In this document: positions 36,409-45,104 of the stretch, piece by piece
Layout of the letters: each line of letters opens with the position of its first letter
Numbering within the stretch: position 1 is the first letter of the stretch
Source: Candidatus Thiomargarita nelsonii
GTDB lineage: Bacteria > Pseudomonadota > Gammaproteobacteria > Beggiatoales > Beggiatoaceae
Assembly: GCA_000785145.2 (NCBI GenBank)
Contig: JSZA02000015.1
Location: forward strand, 1-64,000
DNA: 64,000 bases
Direction of reading: 5' to 3'
Program-made: the position numbers and the translations under genes
The notes under the pieces: model-generated
The model's database searches: none
What the model was told of the DNA's origin: nothing
The model's input: the letters and a program-made list of their open reading frames with translations, nothing else

Positions 36409-36618
36409 TTACAATGCTTTTTCACAGTCTTCAATCAGTTGATCTAAGGCTTTAACATGCGTTTTCGCTTCCTTTTTTAATTCGTGAAGGAAATCTAATT
36501 CGCTCTTGCTAATCTTGCCATCAGCAAATAAGCTGTCGCGTAAGACATTGACTTCTTTTTCGCTGATATGACCGTCTCCCACTGCAAAAGCTTTTGCTAC
36601 TTTGCGCCATTCTGCCAT
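36409..36618 (-). CDS. Small TerB-like protein
   Basis: 69 residues from ATG 36618 (AAGGAGAACAAA upstream), MAEWRKVAKAFAVGDGHISE. The helical repeat with DGHISEKEVNVLRDSLFADG and KISKSELDFLHELKKEA resembles the TerB/calcium-loop-like small domains (acidic D-G-x-I-S-x-x-E-x-x-x-L pattern, twice). Cytoplasmic, function unknown. Upstream is a CCAAGATAAATCTTGG repeat (36695-36715). Confidence 0.65.
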   Translation of the reverse strand: MAEWRKVAKAFAVGDGHISEKEVNVLRDSLFADGKISKSELDFLHELKKEAKTHVKALDQLIEDCEKAL

Positions 36619-36722
36619 TTTGTTCTCCTTAATATATTGTTTAGAGGAGTCTAAGATATAAGAGTTTTTAAAACGGTTTTCAAGTTTATTTTGGTCCAAG
36701 ATAAATCTTGGACTCCTAAATT

Positions 36723-37829
36723 TCAAAACACCATCGCCCTACCCGGCTTACACACCCTATATCTAGTAGCACGCCCCTGCCCAAGACGCTCCAACCTATT
36801 TAAATCCAATAACTTCTTAATACACGCCTCAACCGTTCTAGCTGGAAAACCCAATGCCGCAATCGCATCAGCACGGCTAAAAAGTTTTGGAGATAAACTA
36901 TAAGCCCACTGCCACAAAGCCAACTGTTTTTCTGACAACAAATACTCAAAATTATCTTCTTCAAGAAACTTTATAGCCTTTTGTGCTTGGAGCCGCACTA
37001 TTTTTAAAAAAAATAACAAAAAAGGAGCAATCTCCTCAAAATCCGTTTTCCAACTCGCTTGTGTTCGATTCAGTGCCAGATAATAATCTGCCTTATTCAA
37101 TTCCACCAACCGCTCATGAGATACCACAGCGGCGAAATGATAACTTTCTTGCAACAATATCAAATTAGTCAGCAATCGACTAGTTCTACCATTACCATCC
37201 TGAAACGGATGAATAGCAAGATATTCAAAAATAAAATTAGCAGCTAAAATCAGTGGATGTTTATTACTATCAAGTTTTGCCCACGCATACCAGTCTAACA
37301 ACTCCTGCATTTCTTTGGGCACCAAATGCGGCTCCGTTGGATCAAAAATGACACCAATAATATTACCACTTTGATCTTTAGCCTCTACCCGATTTGAACC
37401 AAACTTATATTGTCCCTTGTGACGTGCGTCTTTATCACTATACTTCAACATATTACGGTGCAAATAAAGAATTGATGACTCTTTAATTGGAATCGAGGCA
37501 TAATTAGCAAATACCAACGTCAACGTTTCCAAATAACCGACAACCTCTTGCTCATCACGGGTTCTAAACTTTTTTATCCGCATATTTCTATATAAATCAT
37601 TAACTTGCTCATCATTTAAGCGATTACCTTCAATACGGTTTGAGGAGCCGCTAGATGTGATGATCACCGCGTGTGTCAGTCGCTCAATGGTTTGTGGCAG
37701 GAGTTTTCCAGTCAATTGCCAGCTATTTTTAACACCATCAATTTCGGCTAAAATCATATATATTTCTTCGATCAGCTCACTACTAAAATTATTTAATCTG
37801 CTAGTAAGTCTAAAATTATTCCAGTCCAT
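36723..37829 (-). CDS. Fic family protein (probable AMP-transferase, self-inhibited class II)
   Basis: 368 residues from ATG 37829 (MDWNNFRLTSRLNNFSSELI); upstream in-frame codons to 37919 look non-conserved. The Fic core HPFQDGNGRTSRLL is at about 207-220 with the catalytic His207. An N-terminal inhibitory motif SNRIEG (S-x-x-x-E-G) lies at 63-68, so it is likely autoinhibited. The C-terminal ~70 residues (KLFSRADAIAALGFPARTVE) are a winged-helix-like domain. Fic enzymes transfer AMP or related groups to proteins. Intact; the stop lies next to a CCAAGATAAATCTTGG repeat. Confidence 0.9.
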   Translation of the reverse strand: MDWNNFRLTSRLNNFSSELIEEIYMILAEIDGVKNSWQLTGKLLPQTIERLTHAVIITSSGSSNRIEGNRLNDEQVNDLYRNMRIKKFRTRDEQEVVGYLETLTLVFANYASIPIKESSILYLHRNMLKYSDKDARHKGQYKFGSNRVEAKDQSGNIIGVIFDPTEPHLVPKEMQELLDWYAWAKLDSNKHPLILAANFIFEYLAIHPFQDGNGRTSRLLTNLILLQESYHFAAVVSHERLVELNKADYYLALNRTQASWKTDFEEIAPFLLFFLKIVRLQAQKAIKFLEEDNFEYLLSEKQLALWQWAYSLSPKLFSRADAIAALGFPARTVEACIKKLLDLNRLERLGQGRATRYRVCKPGRAMVF

Positions 37830-37955
37830 AGTTTTTCTCACATGGAATTGATGTGAGATTATGTGAGATAGTGTGAATAAAATCAAGTTCTTTTTTAAAA
37901 AGCCCCAAAATACCGCCACCCTCCAAAGCTAAAGTCCAAGATAAATCTTGGACTC

Positions 37956-39440
37956 CTAAATTTCAAAACACAAGGTTTCAAACACATTTTCCTTTTCTGG
38001 AGACAGGATGCCATAAAGACAGTATTGTCCTTTGGGTAAATTGGGTAAATTGAGATCGAATAGCGTCAGTGGCGCATTTTGGGAACGATGTCCACGCCAT
38101 TTTGTCGCCTCATTGAGGGCTGCCAGTTGGTTGGTGTTTTTGAGGGCTATAAAGTTGCCATCGGGCAAGACGACGGCGGCAAATAAGTCATAACCCCAGC
38201 CTTTATTATTTCCACTGTCGCTTTTGAGGGGGGCTCGACGCCGCCTGTGACGCTGATGATCACGCCGTTATCACTGCTGGCGATGTTGCCTTGATTATCT
38301 TCGGCATAGAAGGTGATTTGGTAATCGCCGTTGTACGCGCCACCACGCCAAGTGGTTTCCCAAATAGTCTCATCCTGAGTTTGGGACAGTTGCAAACGTG
38401 GGTAAGCTAAAATGGGTGTACCGTTGCTATCCATCACCAGATTGGCTTTAGGCGGTATCATGATCGCCCAAACACGGAGCACTTTGCCTTGTGCAAGTCC
38501 GACTTGGGCTTGTATGGTTTGTCCAGCTTGCACGCCGGTTGAGGTGGTGAGGCTTTCAACGGCTCAATGCCATTTCGTGGCGGGCAACCACTTCAGTAGG
38601 GGCAATCCCTTGTGGTTGCCCGCCCCTACATAAAATGCGGTCCTCTGTAGGGGCAATCCCTTGTGGTTGCCCTTAACGAAGGTGGCATTGTTTCAACGGC
38701 TAGGGTGAGATCACCCGTGACAAAAGAACCGTTAAGAAAGAGTTGGCGTAGCCATTGTCCGTTTTGACCATCTTCTAATTGGGGTTCTTGGGTAAGATTA
38801 CCCAGCATCTGTTTTTGTTTTTGACTGGCATATTGAAAGCCTTCAAAAAAGTTCATGCCTTTGAGTAATCCGCTGGCCAAAAAGCGGCTGAATCCTTGTT
38901 TTTGCAATCGATCATAGTAAGCCAATCCGTTCCCTGTGCTGCTGATAATGGCGCGGTTAGGTGCGATGAGTTTTTGCATCAAGGTGCCAGAGTAACATGT
39001 ATCAATGACTAAGACCATCTGATTACCCGTTTGGTTTTGGAATTCAGGGGCGGACATGTAGCTTAACTTGCCTAATTGGAATCTATCGCTGCCTCCGTGA
39101 TCTATAAAGAATAGGTAAAGGGGTTGGTCCAGTTGTCCGGGTGCCCATTGAAGTGCCCTATCCACAAGCCATCGTTATCAGGGAGTAAGGCAACGACATT
39201 ATTGTCTGGTAATTCAGACGTTTTGGTATTATAAGTCGTCCACTCTCCCGTGAGACTGCGGTGAGCTAATCCGCCTTCTTCAAAGCCTACCCACAGTCCA
39301 CCATCACTTAACAGGGTATTGACTTGGCACTGCGGTAAGCCAGTCCAGCATTTTCAATGGCTATCCATAGTCCGCCGCTTTCATCTGTGGCAAGGGCACT
39401 GACATGATTAGTCGGCTATCGCTGTAATCCAACTTCTGTT
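37956..39440 (-). pseudogene. Propeller-C13 peptidase (legumain-like) gene, shattered by a MITE and frameshifts
   Basis: Pieces in order on the reverse strand: beta-propeller repeats of the two-component-regulator type (SGGLWIAIENAGLAYRS; LPDNNVVALLPDNDGLWIGH) at about 39440-39170, then the peptidase (39165-38702) with LFFIDHGGSD (His) and VLVIDTCYSGTLMQ (Cys) of family C13, then a 126-bp MITE (38565-38690), then a C-terminal region (GQTIQAQVGLAQGKVLRVWA; FYAEDNQGNIASSDNGV; DLNLPNLPKGQYCLYGILSP) to 37956. Removing the MITE and one 11-bp duplication joins LTLAVE to SLTTSTGVQAGQT in frame. Further breaks occur at a C6 run near 38223 and near 39165 and 39330. The 5' end is missing. Confidence 0.85.
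38554..38701. mobile_element. MITE-like element (38565-38690) with perfect 11-bp target duplications
   Basis: The element (126 bp) begins CAATGCCATTTCGTGGCGGG and ends AACGAAGGTGGCATTG; target duplications TTTCAACGGCT lie at 38554-38564 and 38691-38701. The interior has two GTAGGGGCAATCCCTTGTGG blocks and their GGGCAACC partners. Excision plus loss of one duplication restores the reading frame of the C13-peptidase gene, which proves it inserted into a pre-existing gene. Confidence 0.95.
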
Positions 39441-39546
39441 CGTTTCTCCTAATAGTGTGAGACTATGCCAAGATAATACTATTATACGATTTTTTTTGTT
39501 ACCATATTATAATTTATCCGAGCGATGACAAAGTAGGAAAATAATA

Positions 39547-39915
39547 ATGAAATTTGATCTTGATTTAGGAGATGGCACTTATCAAATACAGCGCTACGAT
39601 TCGCATAGTGTCACTATTAACCAAAAAGTGTACACACAGAGCCTTATCCTGATGCCTGAATATCTCAGTGAATGGAAAGTTGAATCTTTTGAAATGTTGG
39701 AACAGGCGGATTTTCAGGCATTGCAAGCTTTGCGCCCTGAGCTAGTCTTATTGGGCACGGGGCAAAAGATACGTTTTCCAACACCTGAATTGTTAGTGCC
39801 ACTGATTCAGGAAGGGATAGGGGTAGAAGTGATGGATACACAAGCTGCTTGTCGTACTTATATGATTTTGATGGCAGAGGGGCGGGCAGTAGCAGCCGCT
39901 TTATTATTCAAGTAA
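39547..39915 (+). CDS. Mth938-like domain protein (DUF498 family)
   Basis: 122 residues: YDSHSVTINQKVYTQSLILM, LRPELVLLGTGQKIRFP, LVPLIQEGIGVEVMDTQAAC, a compact alpha/beta fold typical of the Mth938/NDUFAF3-like family. Role unknown in bacteria. ATG 39547 with AAGTAGG upstream; TATAAT at 39508-39513 is a plausible -10. Convergent with rpoS (11 nt between stops). Confidence 0.88.
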   Translation: MKFDLDLGDGTYQIQRYDSHSVTINQKVYTQSLILMPEYLSEWKVESFEMLEQADFQALQALRPELVLLGTGQKIRFPTPELLVPLIQEGIGVEVMDTQAACRTYMILMAEGRAVAAALLFK

Positions 39916-39926
39916 AAAAGACAGCC

Positions 39927-40856
39927 CTACTGAAAATGTACAAAATCTACAACAGATAAACCTTGCTCTGTAAGGATTTCGTGCAAACGTTTCAAAGCCG
40001 TGATTTGAATTTGCCGCACTCGTTCACGAGTCATACCGAGTTCTTTACCAACTTCTTCTAATGTCGCCTCCTCTCTGTCACCTAAACCAAAGCGTCGCTC
40101 TATCACAATACGCTGCTTGTCATTGAGTTTGGATAAGCATAATTGCAATTCTTTCTTTTGATCTTCATCTTGTAACAGTAGCATGGGATCAGGGTTAAAT
40201 TCATCATCAATAGAGTCGATTAAGGCGTTATCAGGTGCATTTATGCACGGAGTATCCATCGAAGTCACACGCTGATTCAGCAAGAGGAATTTTTCTACTT
40301 CTTCTGGGGATTTATCCAGTATTTGCGCGACTTCTTTGGGCTTTGGTTCATGCTCTAAGGTTTGTGATAAAGAGCGAAAGGCACGCAAACAAGCATTGAT
40401 CTCCTTAAGGACATGAATAGGTAAGCGGATGGTACGGTTTTGATTCATAATGGCGCGATTCATCGTTTGCTTAATCCACCATGTGGCATAAGTAGAAAAA
40501 CGAAAACCTTTTTCAGGATCAAATTTTTCGACCGCCCGCATTAAGCCAAGATTGCCTTCTTCAATTAAATCTAGCAGTGCCAAACCTCGGTTCATATATT
40601 TGCGGGCAATATTGACGACGAGACGTAAATTGGCCTCAATCATGCGATGGCGTGCCTTTTCATCCCCTTGTTGAACACGTCGTGCATATTCAATTTCTTC
40701 TTTTGCGCTTAGAAGGCTATACAATCCAATTTCATTGAGGTAAAGACGAATGGGATTGAAATTGTCGTTTGCAATATCGGTTTGCAAGGATAATGCGAGT
40801 TCCTCTTCCAATCCCCCAAATTCGTCCACGAATTCTTCAATAATCTCATCATTCAC
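39927..40856 (-). CDS. rpoS: RNA polymerase sigma factor RpoS
   Basis: 309 residues. Region 1.2 [20 protein letters not shown]; regions 2.1-2.4 [56 protein letters not shown]; region 3 [20 protein letters not shown]; region 4 [20 protein letters not shown] with [11 protein letters not shown]. No 1.1 domain and the correct length for RpoS, the stationary-phase and stress sigma factor. Upstream is an nlpD-like gene, the usual partner. A TTATCAG heptamer run (40856-40880) lies directly at the start codon, which may affect its leader. Confidence 0.95.
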   Translation of the reverse strand: MNDEIIEEFVDEFGGLEEELALSLQTDIANDNFNPIRLYLNEIGLYSLLSAKEEIEYARRVQQGDEKARHRMIEANLRLVVNIARKYMNRGLALLDLIEEGNLGLMRAVEKFDPEKGFRFSTYATWWIKQTMNRAIMNQNRTIRLPIHVLKEINACLRAFRSLSQTLEHEPKPKEVAQILDKSPEEVEKFLLLNQRVTSMDTPCINAPDNALIDSIDDEFNPDPMLLLQDEDQKKELQLCLSKLNDKQRIVIERRFGLGDREEATLEEVGKELGMTRERVRQIQITALKRLHEILTEQGLSVVDFVHFQ

Positions 40857-40976
40857 AGTTATCAGTTATCAGTTATCAGTTATATAACTCAAAAAAATAA
40901 AGAAAAGAGACTTCAGGTATTTTGGAGTCCAAGATTTATCTTGGGCACCTCCCAAGATAAATCTTGGACTCCTAAA
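40857..40976. repeat. TTATCAG heptamer run and CCAAGATAAATCTTGG repeats
   Basis: CAGTTATCAGTTATCAGTTA from 40856, then two inverted copies of the CCAAGATAAATCTTGG repeat (40925-40973). Comparable heptamer runs (GATAACTGATAACTGATAAC) border the 137-bp array. Confidence 0.8.
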
Positions 40977-41768
40977 TTAACGTGGAGCCAGTTTCAATCT
41001 GAGAGTCGGATAAATTGTATAAGGGCTACCAATGCCATTCCATTTTGCTAAATCAGTCAGAGGTAACTCGTACATTTCCGCAATATTTTGCAAACTTTCT
41101 CCTGGTTTCACAATATGAAAGCCTGGATTGCTCGGTGTGACGGGTGCGGTGTTATCGTCGTCACTGTCCGGCATCATAGTCGTCGGTGGAGTAATCCGTA
41201 ATTTTTGCCCCGCTTCTACTTTATAAGGGGGCTCTAAATTATTCCATCTCGCTAAATCACTCATACTCTCGTTATAACGTTGAGCAATAGCAAACAGCGA
41301 TTCCCCGAAATCAACAATGTGATAATCTTCGTCAGATTCAGAGGATGGCATAACACTGTCTGGCGGGCTCACCCGCAGACGTTGCCCCACTGACAATGGT
41401 TGATCTCGTAAACCATTCCAAGTTTTTATATCATCTTCACTGCGATTATAATGTTTAGCAAGCTTAGTCAACGTATCACCCGGCAACACAAAATGGTAAT
41501 CTCTGTTCCCAGAGCTCAAGTCTGGCTCGCTCGTTGGGGGTGGCGTAATAATAGGCGTTGATACAGGTGGCGTGGGGCTGTCTATCGGAATACCTGTGAC
41601 TGGCTTATTCTGCTTATTCTGAGGGGGTTTTTGGACCTTTGGTTTTTGAGGCTTAGGAGAGACTACTCTCTCAGGCACAGAGCTTTCTGGCGCCTCCTTT
41701 TGTGGGAGCGAAACACAGCCACTCAGTAGCATAATCAATCCGGCCCATAATTTGGTTGTAGATGACAT
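40977..41768 (-). CDS. NlpD-like lipoprotein with three LysM domains and no peptidase domain
   Basis: 263 residues from the ATG at 41768. Lipoprotein signal LWAGLIMLLSGC, then a Pro/Lys/Gln-rich linker (KPQKPKVQKPPQNKQNKP), then three LysM peptidoglycan-binding domains: YHFVLPGDTLTKLAKHYNRS, YHIVDFGESLFAIAQRYNES, FHIVKPGESLQNIAEMYELP. NlpD normally has one LysM and a C-terminal M23-type domain that activates amidases; here the protein ends right after the third LysM. It sits just upstream of rpoS as nlpD does. It may have become a pure peptidoglycan-binding protein or been replaced. The frame is intact. Confidence 0.85.
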   Translation of the reverse strand: MSSTTKLWAGLIMLLSGCVSLPQKEAPESSVPERVVSPKPQKPKVQKPPQNKQNKPVTGIPIDSPTPPVSTPIITPPPTSEPDLSSGNRDYHFVLPGDTLTKLAKHYNRSEDDIKTWNGLRDQPLSVGQRLRVSPPDSVMPSSESDEDYHIVDFGESLFAIAQRYNESMSDLARWNNLEPPYKVEAGQKLRITPPTTMMPDSDDDNTAPVTPSNPGFHIVKPGESLQNIAEMYELPLTDLAKWNGIGSPYTIYPTLRLKLAPR

Positions 41769-41876
41769 ATACATTTAAACTCACAATGTTATTTTAGTAG
41801 GCGTCCAAGATTTATCTTGGACGTCAATAGTTTTGCATAAAAAAGTCGATTAAATCAACTGACGGACCAAAAAAAA

Positions 41877-43673
41877 ATGATTGGACAAGACATCATTAAC
41901 TCACAAATAGCATCAGTGAACACATTACCCGCCTTATTTCGTGAGCGGGTAAAACGCACTCCGCAACAAGTGGCTTATCGTTATTTTGATAAGGATGACA
42001 AAAGTTGGCAAAGCCTGACTTGGGCTAACATGTCTCAACAAGTGGCACGTTGGCAAGCCGCTTTAAGACAAGAAAATCTCGCCCCTGGAGATAGGGTTGC
42101 CATCATGTTGCATAATTGCCCCCAATGGGTCATGTTTGACCAAGCCGCCCTCGGACTAGGTTTGGTGACGGTCCCTTTATATACCGATGATCGTCCAGAT
42201 AATGTCGCCTACATTATAAACCAAGCAGAAGTCAAACTTTTGCTACTGGGGGGGGCAACACAGTGGAAACGTTTATACACAGTGCGCGATGAATTGTCGA
42301 GTTTGAGACATATTCTATCAATAAAAGCATTTGATGATAAAAATTTTGAAGAATCGCGTTTAGTTTTTTTAGAGCACTGGTTAGTTGATGAGCAAAGTGC
42401 CTTATGCGCTGAAGAGTCGCCCCCTGACAATTTGGCGAGCATTGTTTATACATCTGGCACCACTGGTAGCCCAAAGGGCGTGATGCTCAGTCACAGTAAT
42501 ATGCTCCGTAATGCACAAGCGGCGGCAAGCTGCATGAATTTTAATCCTGATGATCTCTTTTTATCCTTTTTGCCACTGTCGCATACTTTAGAACGTACAG
42601 ACGGCTATTATCTACCAATGGTCGTTGGCGCACCCGTCGCTTATGCGCGTTCGATTCCACAATTAGCGATGGATTTAACCACTTTATGTCCAACGGCTTT
42701 GATTTCTGTACCGCGTATTTATGAGCAAGTGTATGCCAAGATTCAAAATCAATTGGAAAAAAAATCAGCCCTGGCTCAAAAATTATTCACTCTGACTGTC
42801 GAAGTGGGTTGGCGACGCTTTGAATATCGTCAAGGGCGGGCAGCTTGGCATCCACGTTTGTTATTATGGCCCCTATTGCGCCGTTTAGTGGCTACCCCGG
42901 TATTGGATAAATTGGGCGGACGGATGCGTGTCGCTATCAGTGGTGGAGCGGCTTTATCGCCAACCATTGCCAAATTGTTTATAGGGCTGGGATTAAATTT
43001 ATTACAAGGCTATGGATTGACCGAAACCAGTCCCGTTATCAGCGTCAATCGCCCAGAGGACAATGTGCCTGAAAGTATTGGTACTATCCTACCGGGCGTG
43101 GAAGTCAAAGTGGATGACAATGGAGAATTATTGACAAAAAGTCCGTATGTGATGTTGGGATATTGGAAAAATCCTACGGCTACTCAGGAAATCATTGACG
43201 AGGGGGGTTGGTTGCATACAGGCGATAAAGCGCGTCAGGATGAGCAAGGTCATCTATACATTACCGGACGCATTAAAGAGATCATTGTCATGGGCAACGG
43301 CGAAAAAGTCCCGCCTGCTGATATGGAAATAATGATTTGTACCGATCCTCTCTTTGAGCAAGTGATGATAGTGGGAGAAGCTAAGCCATTTCTCGGTGCT
43401 TTGCTCGTATTAAACGCTGAACATTGGCAAAGCTTTGCCAAAGATTTGAATGCTGAGACCTTACAGGAAAAAGCAGTACATCAAGCAATTGGCAAACGCC
43501 TTAACAAACACCTCAAAGATTTTCCGGGCTACGCCCAAATTCGTCGCGTGTCATTGTCTCTTGAGCCTTGGACAATAGATAATGGCTTATTGACACCGAC
43601 TTTAAAAATGAAACGGGCGCGTATTCTTGAACGTTATGCGGCGGAAATAGAACAGTTATATAAAGGTTTTTAA
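41877..43673 (+). CDS. Long-chain acyl-CoA synthetase (AMP-forming)
   Basis: 598 residues. ANL superfamily motifs: A3 IVYTSGTTGSPKGVMLSHSN, A5 LLQGYGLTETSPVIS, A7 GWLHTGDKARQDEQG and A8 GRIKEIIVMGNGEKVPP, with a large family-typical C-terminal lid (VGEAKPFLGALLVLNAEHW). Activates fatty acids to acyl-CoA via an acyl-AMP intermediate, probably at the inner face of the membrane. Length and spacing match the FadD15/long-chain clade. ATG 41877 lies in an A-rich leader with no strong ribosome-binding site. Monocistronic. Confidence 0.92.
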   Translation: MIGQDIINSQIASVNTLPALFRERVKRTPQQVAYRYFDKDDKSWQSLTWANMSQQVARWQAALRQENLAPGDRVAIMLHNCPQWVMFDQAALGLGLVTVPLYTDDRPDNVAYIINQAEVKLLLLGGATQWKRLYTVRDELSSLRHILSIKAFDDKNFEESRLVFLEHWLVDEQSALCAEESPPDNLASIVYTSGTTGSPKGVMLSHSNMLRNAQAAASCMNFNPDDLFLSFLPLSHTLERTDGYYLPMVVGAPVAYARSIPQLAMDLTTLCPTALISVPRIYEQVYAKIQNQLEKKSALAQKLFTLTVEVGWRRFEYRQGRAAWHPRLLLWPLLRRLVATPVLDKLGGRMRVAISGGAALSPTIAKLFIGLGLNLLQGYGLTETSPVISVNRPEDNVPESIGTILPGVEVKVDDNGELLTKSPYVMLGYWKNPTATQEIIDEGGWLHTGDKARQDEQGHLYITGRIKEIIVMGNGEKVPPADMEIMICTDPLFEQVMIVGEAKPFLGALLVLNAEHWQSFAKDLNAETLQEKAVHQAIGKRLNKHLKDFPGYAQIRRVSLSLEPWTIDNGLLTPTLKMKRARILERYAAEIEQLYKGF

Positions 43674-43703
43674 GTTTATTTTTAAAAAATCCTATTTCTT
43701 AAA

Positions 43704-43843
43704 TTGTAGGGTGCGTCCTACGCACCCTGACTCTTAATTTGTGCGGAGTACGCACCCTACGAAAAAGGTGCGTAGGACGCACCCTACGAAAAAGGTGCGT
43801 AGGACGCACCCTACGAAAAAGGTGCGTAGGACGCACCCTACAT
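43704..43843. repeat. Tandem cluster of GTAGGGTGCGTCC palindromic units
   Basis: One full palindromic element (GTAGGGTGCGTCCTACGCACC...GCACCCTACG) followed by three near-identical 28-bp units GGTGCGTAGGACGCACCCTA + CGAAAAA. This shows local amplification of the palindromic unit. It lies between converging acyl-CoA synthetase and prfB genes and may terminate both. Confidence 0.92.
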
Positions 43844-43876
43844 TACCCATAAAAACAACCTTGACGATGTAGTAGA

Positions 43877-44972
43877 TTAGAGGCCCGTTTTCAAACTAGC
43901 ACTAATAAATTTATCCAAGTCCCCATCCAACACGGCTTGCGTATTGCCAGTTTCTACACCCGTGCGTAAATCCTTAATGAGCGACTTATCCAACACATAA
44001 GAGCGAATCTGACTACCCCAACCAATGTCCGCTTTGTTATCAAAAGCGGCTTGTTCTTCACGGCGGCGTTCTTGCATTTCTAACTCATATAGTTTAGCCT
44101 TTAACTGTTTCATTGCCGTGGCCTTGTTTTTATGCTGAGAGCGATCATTTTGACATTGCACAACAGTGTTAGTCGGTAAATGAGTGATGCGTACCGCCGA
44201 TTCTGTGCGGTTAACATGTTGTCCCCCAGCGCCGCTGGCACGGTAAACATCTATGCGTAAATCGGCCTCATTAATATCAATATCTATATCGTCATCAACT
44301 TCAGGCGCCACAAAAACAGCCGCAAATGAAGTGTGGCGACGATTGCCCGAGTCGTATGGCGATTTACGTACTAGGCGATGTACCCCAGTTTCGGTGCGTA
44401 GCCAACCATAAGCGTAGTCTCCTGTGACACGAACGGTTGCACTTTTTATGCCATCGACATCGCCAGGCGACTTGTTAATCATTTCGGTGGCAAAGCCGCG
44501 CTGTTCGGCCCAGCGTAAGTACATACGCAATAACATATCGGCCCAATCTTGAGCCTCCGTGCCCCCAGAGCCGGATTGAATGTCTAAAAAAGCATTATGT
44601 GCATCCATTTCTCCTGACAACATACAGGATAATTCAAACTCTAACAATTGTTGGTCTAAATTTTCTATGTCTTGACACACCGAGTCTACTGTATCATTAT
44701 CATGCTCTTGTTGTGCCATATCCAAAAAATCGCGTCCATCTTTTAATCCGGTATCAAATTGGTCTATGGTTTGCACGACTTTTTCTAAAGCAACCCGTTC
44801 GCGCCCAAGTGTTTGGGCCCTCTCATAATTATTCCAGAGGTTTGGAGACTCAAGTTCGCGTTGAACTTCAATCAGACGCTCAGATTGAGTATTATAGTCA
44901 AAGATACCCCCTGAGTGCATCGGTTCGGTTTTGCATATCGTTTATGCGTTGATAAATAATATTAAGCTCCAT
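43877..44972 (-). CDS. prfB: Peptide chain release factor 2, with programmed +1 frameshift
   Basis: Two frames: 44972-44901 encodes [20 protein letters not shown] plus RGYL, then an in-frame TGA; 44899-43877 continues [16 protein letters not shown] to the end. The join is the classic site AGGGGGTATCTTTGAC, with the internal Shine-Dalgarno AGGGGG, slippery CTT and stop TGA followed by C. That gives autoregulation: low RF2 raises frameshifting. The body carries the SPF anticodon-mimic region (recognising UGA/UAA) and the GGQ motif in [18 protein letters not shown]. About 365 residues. A start at 44920 in the second frame alone would lose the conserved N-terminus. Confidence 0.96.
44893..44912 (-). 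promoter_or_regulatory. prfB programmed frameshift site
   Basis: Reverse-strand AGGGGGTATCTTTGACTATA: Shine-Dalgarno-like AGGGGG, then CTT TGA C. The ribosome shifts +1 from CTT to TTT so that GAC is read next. Confidence 0.95.
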
Positions 44973-45042
44973 TGAAAACTCCTTATGTATTGATGCTTGA
45001 TTAATTATAATCCGAATGAGATATGATTTTCAAGCTTTTTCT

Positions 45043-45104
45043 TCCAAGATAAATCTTGGACTCCTAGCATTTAAACACTCACTTTTTGAAGGTAGGAAAA
45101 AAGA
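45043..45104 (+). repeat. CCAAGATAAATCTTGG repeat and shared leader of minD copy 1
   Basis: TCCAAGATAAATCTTGGACT followed by CCTAGCATTTAAACACTCAC and AAGGTAGGAAAAAAGA. The same order, with minor differences, precedes minD copy 2 at 48397-48455. This fixes the left boundary of the minDE duplication at the repeat. Confidence 0.9.
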
